Source of the DNA: Pseudomonadota bacterium | GTDB lineage: Bacteria > Desulfobacterota > Desulfobaccia > Desulfobaccales > 0-14-0-80-60-11 | DNA length: 6,470 nucleotides | Direction of reading: 5' to 3' | Assembly: GCA_018897875.1 (NCBI GenBank) | Contig: JAHIKF010000092.1 | Coordinates: 1 to 6,470, forward strand | In this document: positions 1 to 5,336 of the stretch, piece after piece | Position numbering within the stretch: the stretch's first letter is position 1 | Layout of the letters: each line of letters opens with the position of its first letter | Program-made: the position numbers and the translations under genes | Notes under the pieces: model-generated | Told to the model about the DNA's origin: nothing | The model's input: only the letters and a program-made list of their open reading frames with translations | Databases searched by the model: none

Positions 1-2987
1 GCCATAGCCTTCAACTCAGGCCGAAGGGTCCCCGCCGTTACCCCCGGAACCGGGGTCTCCGGGTCCAGCCGGGCGGCGATCTCCCGGCCCAGGCGGGCGG
101 AGGCTCGCAAGGCGTCGGCCGTATCCGGCAGGGGCACCCGAGGCCAGTCTTGGCGGATGCCGTCGGCGTTCTCCGTCAGGTAGGCGGGGGCATAGCCCAC
201 GGCCAGGGCGTGCATCCAGATGAGAGCGGCGGTCTCGGGGGCGGCGTCGGGGTTCGGGAGGCCCAGGGCGGCGAGGTAAGTCCGGGCGGCGGCGGAGAGG
301 TTGGCTGTGGGGGTAGTATCTGGTTTGAAAAAACTGCCTTGATTATTTCCAGCCCTTTTTTGCTCGGGCTCAAAGCGAAGCTGGATAGGGAAATGGTATG
401 AATGTCCCCTGATAAAGTCAAAGTCTCCCAGGCACTTCAAGAAATAGAATGGAATCCCCTCAGGACTGGCTACACCGGAGGGACGGCTAACGAGAAAAGC
501 GTTCTCCGGAAACTGATGGATAAAAAGAGAAGGACGAGGTTCATTCCAAAGGGGGCGAATAGGGGTATAATAACACCACCTCAGTTCTAATGGGCGCAAT
601 ACATACCTGATAATTCTGGTGGCATCAAACTTTTCTAACTTTAAGACCTTGGTTCTCGTCTTTTTTGCATCGAACCGGGCGGCATTATTGGTTAATCCTG
701 TTCCCAGTGCTTTAAGTTCATCCCATTCGACCTTTGAATCGAAATACCTACGCATCCGCTCTTCCAGTACAGAATGGTTACCATCAATAAGACTGAACCC
801 ACGGTTTTCCTTATAGCCTGTGATGGGAGACAAGGCCGCCAGTTCCACCAACTTCGGCCATTCACGGTATTGAGCGGCTACCGCCCCAGGCCGGAAGGAA
901 AACTTGTTGCTCTCCTCAGGTTGGGCTGGAAGATAATGGGCCTCGGAATCCGGGTCTTTTAGGCTCTCCAGGAGTTGCGCCCGGCGCTCTTCGGCTTTGG
1001 CAGCGCTCAGGTCGTCCCGGAATTGGACCTTCGCCCCCTGCTGCTCTTTTCCGCTCTTAACCCAAAGAGAAATCGCTACGCCCTGTTGTATCCCCGGAGA
1101 GAAGCCGGAAATGGCGAAGATCGTCTCGCTCGTCCGACCGTCCGGGGCATACTCGGAGATTTTGCGGTTGCCGTGCATATTCTCAATCCAGAAGCGGTCG
1201 AACGAGGCCAGAAGGTGTTGACGCAAAACGACAAAGGAGGGGTCGCTTACCCAGGAATGATTTGAAATATAGCAGACCACGCCCTTTCCGGTTTTTTCGG
1301 CGATGCGGCGTTCGGCCAGGCGAAAGAAGCGGACATAAAGTTCATCCAGGTTGAACTTCTTAATGCCCCACTTGGAAATCAATCCCTCCTTGTAAGGCTC
1401 CACCAGGCCCTGCTCCTCCTGGGGACTCACCCCGGCAAAGGCGTTATAGGGCGGATTGCCCAGGATCACCAGGATGGGTTTGTCCCGTTTGACCTCTTCG
1501 GCGGCGTCCCGTTCCTCGGCCAACTCCGGGAAGATAAGCTGCTGTTTCGGGCCTTGGGGCGGCTCCCATCCGGTCAGGGAATTGGTGAGATAGACCCCGG
1601 CCCGCTCTTTGGCGTCTTCGGCCAGGGGCGCTTTAAGGTTCTGTAAATAGAGGCCCACCTGCAAGTGGGCTACCACGAAGGGAGCAGGGAGAATCTCGAA
1701 GCCGAAAACCCGGCCCAGGGCCGCCTTTTTCACATCGGCCCCCACCAAAGCATCATCGCCTTTATCCCGGAGGGTGGCGGTGATGCGCTTCAAGACCTCC
1801 ACCAGGTAGGCCCCGGTGCCGCAGCAAGGGTCCAGCACATAAACCCGGGGATCGGCCAGGCCGTCGGGCAGGTCCAGTTCTTGCCGCAAGACGGTATCCA
1901 CCCTGGCGACCATGTACTGCACGATTTCGGGCGGGGTGTACCAGACGCCCAATTCCTTGCGGAGCTGTGGATCGAAGGCTTCCAGGAAAGGTTCATAGAA
2001 ATACTGGACCGCGTGGCCTTCTTCAAACTGGTCGAAGAAGGAGGCCCGGTCCACCCGGTTCAGGGTGGTCTCGGTCCACTCCAGGACCTCCACCAGCCCC
2101 AGGGGGCCGAGCTTGGCGGGGGTTGCCAGTTGCTCGAACAAGGCTCGGATCATGGGAACATGGAGATACCAGACGGTCTCCCGCCAGTTGAAGCGGGCCT
2201 TCCGGTCGGTGCGGGGATGCTTTTTGTCCCACAGGACCCAGGCGGAGAACACCCCATAGAAGATCGTCTGCACCAGGGTGGAGCGGAAGAAGTGCTCGCC
2301 TTTGTCTCCCTCAAATTTGAGGCCCAGGGCTTCCTCCAGGGCAGCCCGCAGGGTGTTCAGGGCGGGGAGATCGGCTCCTTCCATGCGGGCTTTGGCATCC
2401 CTGGCGTAAGAGGCCAGGAACCAGGCCAAGTCCTTAGGGGCGGCGAGAGGGGCGGCCTGGAGCATTACCCGCTTGAGGTATTCGATGAAACGCTCTCCAT
2501 GGACCGTGGCGGTTTTCCGGGGTTGGGCGGCGGCTTTCCAAAACTCAGCTTCGCTTGCGGCTAGGCGGTAGGCTTCCAGCTTCACCTGGTTGCCTTCGGC
2601 GTCCTGTCCCACCAATAGGAAGTCTCTCAGATTGGTCACCAGCACCTGGCGGTATTTTCCCCAGTAGCCGGAGACCTGTTTCCCCTCGGCGGTAAGCCAG
2701 GCGTCCTGACTGGCGGACTTCACCTCAATGACCCCACGGGCCGGAATGGTGCCGGGCAAGGGTTCCGTGGCCGTCTTCTGGAATTGGTCGGGGGTGAAGA
2801 GGCCGCCGTCCGGGAGACCGGCTCCCCGGTTCTTCAGGTTGATGATGCACTTGACTTTGGGCTTGAGGGTCTTACCGACTTCGTTGAGCAGGGCCGCCAA
2901 TGGGCCGTAGTAAGAGGTCTCCGGGGTGGCCGCACCGGTGGAACGGATGTCATAGAGTTCCCGGATATAAGTTTCGAGAGGATTCAT
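1..2987 (-). CDS. Single-chain restriction-modification enzyme: PD-(D/E)XK nuclease fused to N6-adenine methyltransferase and Type ISP-like specificity domain (C-terminus cut by window edge)
   Basis: The enzyme should methylate adenine at a specific site in host DNA and cut unmodified invading DNA. The frame runs without a stop from ATG at 2985-2987 to the left edge, giving 995 codons plus two bases. Residues ~1-150 form the nuclease: P59-D60, then E88-V-K90 in a V-I-E-V-K-S strand. Residues 223-236 match a conserved linker (GLKFEGDKGEHFFR). The methyltransferase has the motif-X-like G347-V-W-Y-T-P-P-E-I-V, SAM-binding motif I D386-P-C-C-G-T-G-A-Y-L and catalytic motif IV N511-P-P-Y. The C-terminal half, with M604-H-G-N...Y-A-P-D-G617 and L802-R-W-C-Y-Y807, resembles the specificity domain of Type ISP enzymes such as LlaBIII. 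I see no Walker A or DEAH helicase motif, so it fits a Type IIG-like single-polypeptide enzyme better than a true ISP motor enzyme. It has no partner methylase or specificity subunit here. Residues ~716-896 are encoded by much AT-richer DNA. No clear Shine-Dalgarno precedes the ATG. The family and domain order are confident; the target sequence and activity are unknown. Confidence 0.95.
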   Translation of the reverse strand, partial: MNPLETYIRELYDIRSTGAATPETSYYGPLAALLNEVGKTLKPKVKCIINLKNRGAGLPDGGLFTPDQFQKTATEPLPGTIPARGVIEVKSASQDAWLTAEGKQVSGYWGKYRQVLVTNLRDFLLVGQDAEGNQVKLEAYRLAASEAEFWKAAAQPRKTATVHGERFIEYLKRVMLQAAPLAAPKDLAWFLASYARDAKARMEGADLPALNTLRAALEEALGLKFEGDKGEHFFRSTLVQTIFYGVFSAWVLWDKKHPRTDRKARFNWRETVWYLHVPMIRALFEQLATPAKLGPLGLVEVLEWTETTLNRVDRASFFDQFEEGHAVQYFYEPFLEAFDPQLRKELGVWYTPPEIVQYMVARVDTVLRQELDLPDGLADPRVYVLDPCCGTGAYLVEVLKRITATLRDKGDDALVGADVKKAALGRVFGFEILPAPFVVAHLQVGLYLQNLKAPLAEDAKERAGVYLTNSLTGWEPPQGPKQQLIFPELAEERDAAEEVKRDKPILVILGNPPYNAFAGVSPQEEQGLVEPYKEGLISKWGIKKFNLDELYVRFFRLAERRIAEKTGKGVVCYISNHSWVSDPSFVVLRQHLLASFDRFWIENMHGNRKISEYAPDGRTSETIFAISGFSPGIQQGVAISLWVKSGKEQQGAKVQFRDDLSAAKAEERRAQLLESLKDPDSEAHYLPAQPEESNKFSFRPGAVAAQYREWPKLVELAALSPITGYKENRGFSLIDGNHSVLEERMRRYFDSKVEWDELKALGTGLTNNAARFDAKKTRTKVLKLEKFDATRIIRYVLRPLELRWCYYTPIRPLWNEPRPSLFIHQFPENAFLVSRPSGVASPEGIPFYFLKCLGDFDFIRGHSYHFPIQLRFEPEQKRAGNNQGSFFKPDTTPTANLSAAARTYLAALGLPNPDAAPETAALIWMHALAVGYAPAYLTENADGIRQDWPRVPLPDTADALRASARLGREIAARLDPETPVPGVTAGTLRPELKAM

Positions 2988-2995
2988 CCGCGGCC

Positions 2996-3025
2996 ATTAT
3001 GGCACGAATGGAGTGATTTGGTTAA
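2996..3025 (-). promoter_or_regulatory. Candidate sigma70-type promoter of the restriction-modification gene, implying a leaderless mRNA
   Basis: Read on the minus strand, a -35-like TTAACC (3025-3020) and a -10-like CATAAT (3001-2996, five of six consensus bases) are separated by 18 nt. The -10 ends only eight bases before the ATG at 2987, so transcription would begin at or next to the start codon. The bases before the ATG are GGCCGCGG and contain no Shine-Dalgarno, which agrees with a leaderless message. An interrupted palindrome GCCAT-T-ATGGC (2993-3003) covers the -10 and could be a repressor site. The match to consensus is moderate and the call is an inference. Confidence 0.4.
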
Positions 3026-3043
3026 ATCTTTTTTGAAAAGAGT

Positions 3044-3131
3044 ATCCTGGCTACAGGATCGGCAAGGCTCTTGCCGCGTAACGGGCCTAAGCCAGCGATA
3101 GGCGTGAAGCCCCCGCACGAGAGTCGGGGGC
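3044..3131 (+). promoter_or_regulatory. Structured leader: four consecutive hairpins upstream of the small Cys/HTH protein gene
   Basis: Four hairpins follow one another with little space between them. ATCCTG/CAGGAT (3044-3059) has a 4-nt loop. CGGCAAG/CTTGCCG (3060-3076) has a 3-nt loop. GCCTA/TAGGC (3085-3103) has a 9-nt loop. GCCCCCG/CGGGGGC (3109-3131) has a 9-nt loop. An alternative pairing of GGGC at 3083-3086 with GCCC at 3109-3112 is possible. The last hairpin is followed by an unpaired A/T-rich stretch, AAGGAGG at 3139-3145 and ATG at 3151. The layout is that of an untranslated RNA leader controlling translation, or of the 3' part of a structured RNA placed just before an ORF. I could not match it to a named riboswitch. 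It may also be an end hairpin from an IS200/IS605-like element. No good plus-strand promoter is visible; TTGGTT at 3018 with TATCCT at 3043 is weak. Confidence 0.5.
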
Positions 3132-3150
3132 AAACTTTAAGGAGGGCAAC

Positions 3151-3630
3151 ATGGCTGAGTGGTTAAAGGGATGTGAAATCTGCAATGCCGGCCTCTGCGC
3201 CCGGTTTGATGAACTTGTCGGCCAGGGCATGAGCGGCCGCCAAGCCGCCAAGGTGCTTGTGGATGAGCAGAAGGAAAAACTTGGGGGAGAGGTGCTGTAT
3301 TCTACTAATGCGTTGAGGCATCGGCTTAAAAGAAATATAGTGGGCCGAAACGGCCCACCCCCCGAAAAGCCACCGAAACCGCCCCCACCCGAAGAGGAAT
3401 ACATGGAAGGGGTTTACCTTGCGATGATAGCCACAAGTCAACCAATCCCCTTAGTCGAACCGCGATCACGCCCTACAAAGCGTGTAACGCTTTTTTCCAG
3501 CTATTGTGAGGGCCTGCCCTCTCCGGCTTATCCCCCGGCCGACAATCGGTTTGAAATTTTTGGGGGCGGGTCCCACCCCGGGGGGGTGCGTTCTGCCGGG
3601 TTTTTTCTGGGCCAAAAACCGATTGAATGA
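3151..3630 (+). CDS. Hypothetical small protein with N-terminal Cys cluster and HTH-like segment; C-terminal half doubtful
   Basis: I do not recognise this family. The start is well supported: AAGGAGG lies 5 nt before the ATG. The N-terminus has C8-x2-C11-x4-C16, which could bind a metal. A helical stretch follows at residues ~18-61 (S28-G-R-Q-A-A-K-V-L ... Y50-S-T-N-A-L-R-H-R-L), which reads like a DNA-binding helix-turn-helix with a basic recognition helix. Residues 68-80 are a proline/lysine-rich linker. Residues 81-95 (EEEYMEGVYLAMIAT) could begin another helix. After about residue 95 the sequence looks like translated non-coding DNA, rich in Pro, Gly and Ser. A terminator-like hairpin with a T-run (3577-3606) lies inside the last codons. 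The C-terminus may therefore be frameshifted: reading two bases on from about 3450 gives a helix-like tail ending at a TGA at 3507-3509. The gene diverges from the RM gene, so a regulatory role is possible but unproven. Confidence 0.6.
   Translation: MAEWLKGCEICNAGLCARFDELVGQGMSGRQAAKVLVDEQKEKLGGEVLYSTNALRHRLKRNIVGRNGPPPEKPPKPPPPEEEYMEGVYLAMIATSQPIPLVEPRSRPTKRVTLFSSYCEGLPSPAYPPADNRFEIFGGGSHPGGVRSAGFFLGQKPIE
3340..3358. repeat. Perfect 8-bp hairpin inside the small gene, possibly a minus-strand terminator
   Basis: GTGGGCCG and CGGCCCAC pair perfectly around a 3-nt loop. Read on the minus strand the stem is followed by TATATTTCTTTT, a moderately U-rich tail. It could stop transcripts coming from the recombinases before they reach the RM gene. 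On the plus strand the next bases are C-rich, so it would not terminate there. It falls exactly between the HTH-like part and the proline-rich linker of the plus-strand gene. Confidence 0.4.
3543..3625. repeat. Inverted repeat CAATCGGTTT / AAACCGATTG around a terminator-like core
   Basis: CAATCGGTTT (3543-3552) and its exact reverse complement AAACCGATTG (3616-3625) are 63 nt apart and flank the G-rich hairpin region. Together they could fold as one large stem, or be paired binding sites or a recombination site. Function is not evident from sequence. Confidence 0.4.
3577..3606 (+). terminator. Weak intrinsic terminator candidate
   Basis: CCCGG (3577-3581) pairs with CCGGG (3596-3600) around a 14-nt loop and is followed directly by TTTTTT (3601-3606). 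The stem is short. It lies before the annotated stop of the small plus-strand gene, which suggests that the true gene ended upstream. Confidence 0.35.
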
Positions 3631-3785
3631 TTTTTTCAAAAAATTTCCGTTCGGGGCCTGTTAATACCCGGGGGGGGTAAGTCGCCCTCCGGGTTCTCCT
3701 CCTGGGTCTGGAAGAGGGGCACGGGGGACAGGGCCGGGCGGCGCGCCGGCGGGGGTTTGGCCGGGAGGCCCGGCCCGGTGACCAT

Positions 3786-3815
3786 GGGCAGCCAGGGCAA
3801 GGGGGTGGGCGGGGG
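3786..3815 (+). other. G-quadruplex motif
   Basis: Five runs of at least three G on the plus strand are separated by loops of 6, 3, 1 and 1 nt (GGG-N6-GGG-N3-GGGGG-T-GGG-C-GGGGG). This satisfies the usual G-quadruplex pattern with short loops, which are the stable type. The opposite strand would be i-motif-like and C-rich. Role unknown; such motifs can stall polymerases or stimulate recombination. Confidence 0.5.
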
Positions 3816-3978
3816 CCGGTCCGTTATGCTCCGGTGGTGGCGGCGCCCGTAGGGGCCAGGGGCCGCGGCAGCCCCAGGGTGGTGCCGGCCTCTCCTTGAT
3901 GGTCAACACCATGGCCGGGCCAGGTGGCGGTGGCGGCGAGGGTCGGGCTGTTGCGTGGGACATCAGCTTCGGGGAACC

Positions 3979-4000
3979 GCGTCCCCGGTGATGGGGACGC
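3979..4000. repeat. Perfect 8-bp hairpin GCGTCCCC / GGGGACGC
   Basis: The arms 3979-3986 and 3993-4000 are exact reverse complements around the 6-nt loop GGTGAT. There is no T-run on either side, so it is not a standard terminator. It sits at the border between the GC block and the AT-richer flank. It resembles a single CRISPR-type palindromic repeat, but no second copy is present. Confidence 0.45.
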
Positions 4001-4274
4001 TCGTCCCTTTCAATTTTCTGCATAGGCCAAGGCGGGTCAATCTGTCGGCAATGCCCTGCTCACGACACTGAAGCGGCGGGGCCGTCCGACAAAGTGCAAA
4101 TATGGTTTGGGTATCAAAGCATTTTGGCAGGACCCAAAGTAGCGGATAGAGGGCAGTTATACGTAACAAATCCTGATTTTTCCAGTAATGGTAGTGTGTT
4201 AAGTGCTGTTTTTGTGCTGCTCCAGTTTTTTCCTCCGCAACGTGTTCTTTAAGTTAGCTTCATTTCAGGAATCC

Positions 4275-4283
4275 TGCTATCAT
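4275..4283 (+). promoter_or_regulatory. Extended -10 promoter candidate
   Basis: TGCTATCAT contains the extended -10 element TG-N followed by TATCAT, five of six bases of TATAAT. No good -35 is seen 16-18 nt upstream, which is tolerated when an extended -10 is present. Transcription would start near 4290, on the plus strand, ahead of the hairpins and terminator described next. Confidence 0.35.
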
Positions 4284-4289
4284 TTTTTA

Positions 4290-4383
4290 TCCGTCCGGAG
4301 GATAGGGCTCTGCTGGAGAGCAACCCGAGCGCCGCGGCGGGGGATGACGGAGGGGCAGGGCTGTGTGCTCTGCCTCTCTTTTT
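4290..4383 (+). ncRNA. Candidate small RNA between extended -10 promoter and intrinsic terminator
   Basis: A transcript of roughly 95 nt would carry the hairpin TATCC/GGATA (4288-4304, only partly inside the transcript if it starts at 4290), then GCTCT/AGAGC (4307-4321), then the terminator stem at 4352-4376. It has no start codon with a ribosome site and encodes nothing recognisable. It lies downstream of and opposite to the recombinase genes. Read-through past the terminator would make RNA antisense to the recombinase at 4455-5336, so a regulatory role is conceivable. The boundaries are inferred and no known RNA family is claimed. Confidence 0.35.
4352..4383 (+). terminator. Intrinsic terminator with a competing longer stem
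   Basis: GGGGCAGGGC pairs with GCTCTGCCTC (two G-U pairs) around TGTGT and is followed by TCTCTTTTT, a good rho-independent terminator on the plus strand. The same left arm can instead pair as GGAGGGGCAGG (4349-4359) with CCTGCCCCTCC (4384-4394), an 11-bp perfect stem with the T-run in its loop. The two folds exclude each other. Confidence 0.6.
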
Positions 4384-4425
4384 CCTGCCCCTCCAGATTC
4401 CCTCTAAGCGTTAAACTCCGGGGGT

Positions 4426-4444
4426 GTGGGGGCAGCGCCCCCAC
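4426..4444 (-). terminator. Perfect GC hairpin just after the recombinase stop codon
   Basis: GTGGGGGC (4426-4433) and GCCCCCAC (4437-4444) are exact reverse complements with a 3-nt loop, and begin 10 nt beyond the stop codon at 4455-4457 in the direction of transcription. On the minus strand the stem is followed by ACCCCCGGAG and not by T's, so it is not a classical intrinsic terminator. It could protect the mRNA 3' end or act in rho-dependent termination. It may also be a dispersed REP-type palindrome, a form common in GC-rich genomes. Confidence 0.45.
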
Positions 4445-4454
4445 GTTATGATTG

Positions 4455-5336
4455 TCACTCCGGTAAGGTTCGGTGCATGACCACCTCCATGGCTTTATAG
4501 TAATCCCTCTGGACCTTAAGGTTAGAAACCTTGCAGTAGCGCTGGGTAGTGGTAATCCAGGTGTGTCCTAAGAGATCCTGGATGGTGGCCAGGTCTGCAT
4601 CGGCATTTAACATTTGGGTTGCCATGGTGTGCCGGAGGTGATGGCAGGACACGGTTACCCGGGTCTTCCGGGCATAGTATTCCATCCGTTTCTGTATGCC
4701 CCGCACGGAAAGAGGTTTGCCGGTGTAAGGGCCCTTTTCCACCAAAAAGACCTGCTTGGCCTTGGCACGGGGCCTGAGTTGCAGGTACTCCACCAGGGCC
4801 TGATGGCTATCCGAGCTGATATACACGACCCGGTCCTTCCCGCCCTTGCCGTGCTGGACCAGGAGCCTGCCTCGCGCGAGGTCTATGGCCTCCAGGGTAA
4901 GATTTGCCACCTCTTCCACCCGCAAGCCACTGCGCAGCATCAGCAAGAAGAGGGCCCGGTCCCGGGGTCGCTTGATGGCGCCGAACAGAGTGGTCAACTC
5001 CTCCTCTTTGAGACACCGGGGCAGCGGCTTGGGAAGCCGCAAGGCCTGGCCGCGTCTTACCGGATTGCCCACCGCGACTCCTTCCTCATGGGATAAGTAG
5101 TCATAGAACTGCCGCACGCTGAGCAGGTGATAGTTGATCGTGCTGGGTTTGAGCCTCTTGTCCAGGAGGTGATCGATATAGGCCAGGACTTTGACCGGGG
5201 TCACCTTTTCCAGAGGCACATCCAGCCACACCACAAAATGTTTCAACCGGTTCAGGTAATTTTTAACCGTGTGCGCCGAGTGGTTGCGCCTCTTGAGAAA
5301 CCGCCGGAAGTTCACGATCGCGTCGATAATGGCCAC
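4455..5336 (-). CDS. Tyrosine recombinase/integrase (XerC/D-like), second of a tandem pair
   Basis: This enzyme breaks and rejoins DNA at a specific site through a covalent phosphotyrosine. Residues 1-85 are the helical core-binding (SAM-like) domain, and ~105-293 the catalytic domain. The full catalytic set is visible: R139 (SGLRVEE), K167 (GKGGKDR), H232-x-x-R235, H258 (LLGHTW) and Y267 (QRYCKV). At 293 residues it is the normal size of XerC/D proteins, so it looks complete and active. The start is GTG at 5336-5334, preceded 4 nt away by an AAGGGGGGAG ribosome site. That start and the first ~24 codons lie inside the end of the upstream recombinase in another frame, which suggests translational coupling. 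It is not an integron integrase by context, because no attC array follows. The partner requirement and the target site are unknown. Confidence 0.95.
   Translation of the reverse strand: MAIIDAIVNFRRFLKRRNHSAHTVKNYLNRLKHFVVWLDVPLEKVTPVKVLAYIDHLLDKRLKPSTINYHLLSVRQFYDYLSHEEGVAVGNPVRRGQALRLPKPLPRCLKEEELTTLFGAIKRPRDRALFLLMLRSGLRVEEVANLTLEAIDLARGRLLVQHGKGGKDRVVYISSDSHQALVEYLQLRPRAKAKQVFLVEKGPYTGKPLSVRGIQKRMEYYARKTRVTVSCHHLRHTMATQMLNADADLATIQDLLGHTWITTTQRYCKVSNLKVQRDYYKAMEVVMHRTLPE

Larger units (their letters stand above)
3631..4274. other. Gene-poor spacer with an extreme GC block and an AT-richer flank
   Basis: I see no convincing protein gene here. Positions 3661-3960 are about 75% GC by hand count (226 of 300), and 4141-4260 are near 40%. 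Open frames through the GC block encode only Pro/Gly/Ala-rich low-complexity sequence without a plausible ribosome site. Inside are GGCCGGG/CCCGGCC (3759-3775), the palindrome CGGCGCGCCG (3739-3748) and ATTTTTTCAAAAAAT just after 3630. GTGCTG is repeated directly at 4203 and 4214. No tRNA and no CRISPR repeat array was found. Confidence 0.6.

Noticed and set aside
1665..2564. Long open frame on the plus strand (299 codons)
   Set aside because: It is the shadow of the RM gene, whose minus-strand frame carries the DPCCGTGAYL and NPPY motifs. The plus-strand product is Gly/Gln/His-rich with no motif and no ribosome site.
3044..3150. c-di-GMP (GEMM) riboswitch, suggested by ACGGGCCTAAG
   Set aside because: The conserved first stem-loop and the ACGCA-type core of that class are absent, and the arrangement of stems differs.
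3979..4000. CRISPR array
   Set aside because: Only one palindromic unit is present. There are no regularly spaced copies and no cas genes.
3661..4023. Minus-strand frame encoding a 120-residue proline-rich protein
   Set aside because: The sequence is low-complexity Pro/Gly/Ala caused by the GC block. There is no ribosome site and no recognisable domain. A competing frame looks equally protein-like.
4290..4383. Small SRP RNA, suggested by GTCCGGAGGA
   Set aside because: The conserved GGAAGCAGCC...AGCAGG-type apical loop is missing, and the hairpins do not make one long helix.
2988..4454. tRNA gene serving as integrase attachment site
   Set aside because: No T-loop GGTTCGA-type sequence or acceptor-stem pairing was found on either strand by eye.
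4400..4455. Integron attC-like site (GTTAAAC ... palindrome ... GTTATGA)
   Set aside because: The flanking heptamers do not fit RYYYAAC / GTTRRRY, and neither recombinase is shown to be IntI. The palindrome is better described as a 3' hairpin or REP-like element.
4614..5096. Plus-strand frames over the recombinase genes
   Set aside because: They lie opposite genes with complete catalytic motifs and show no independent signals.
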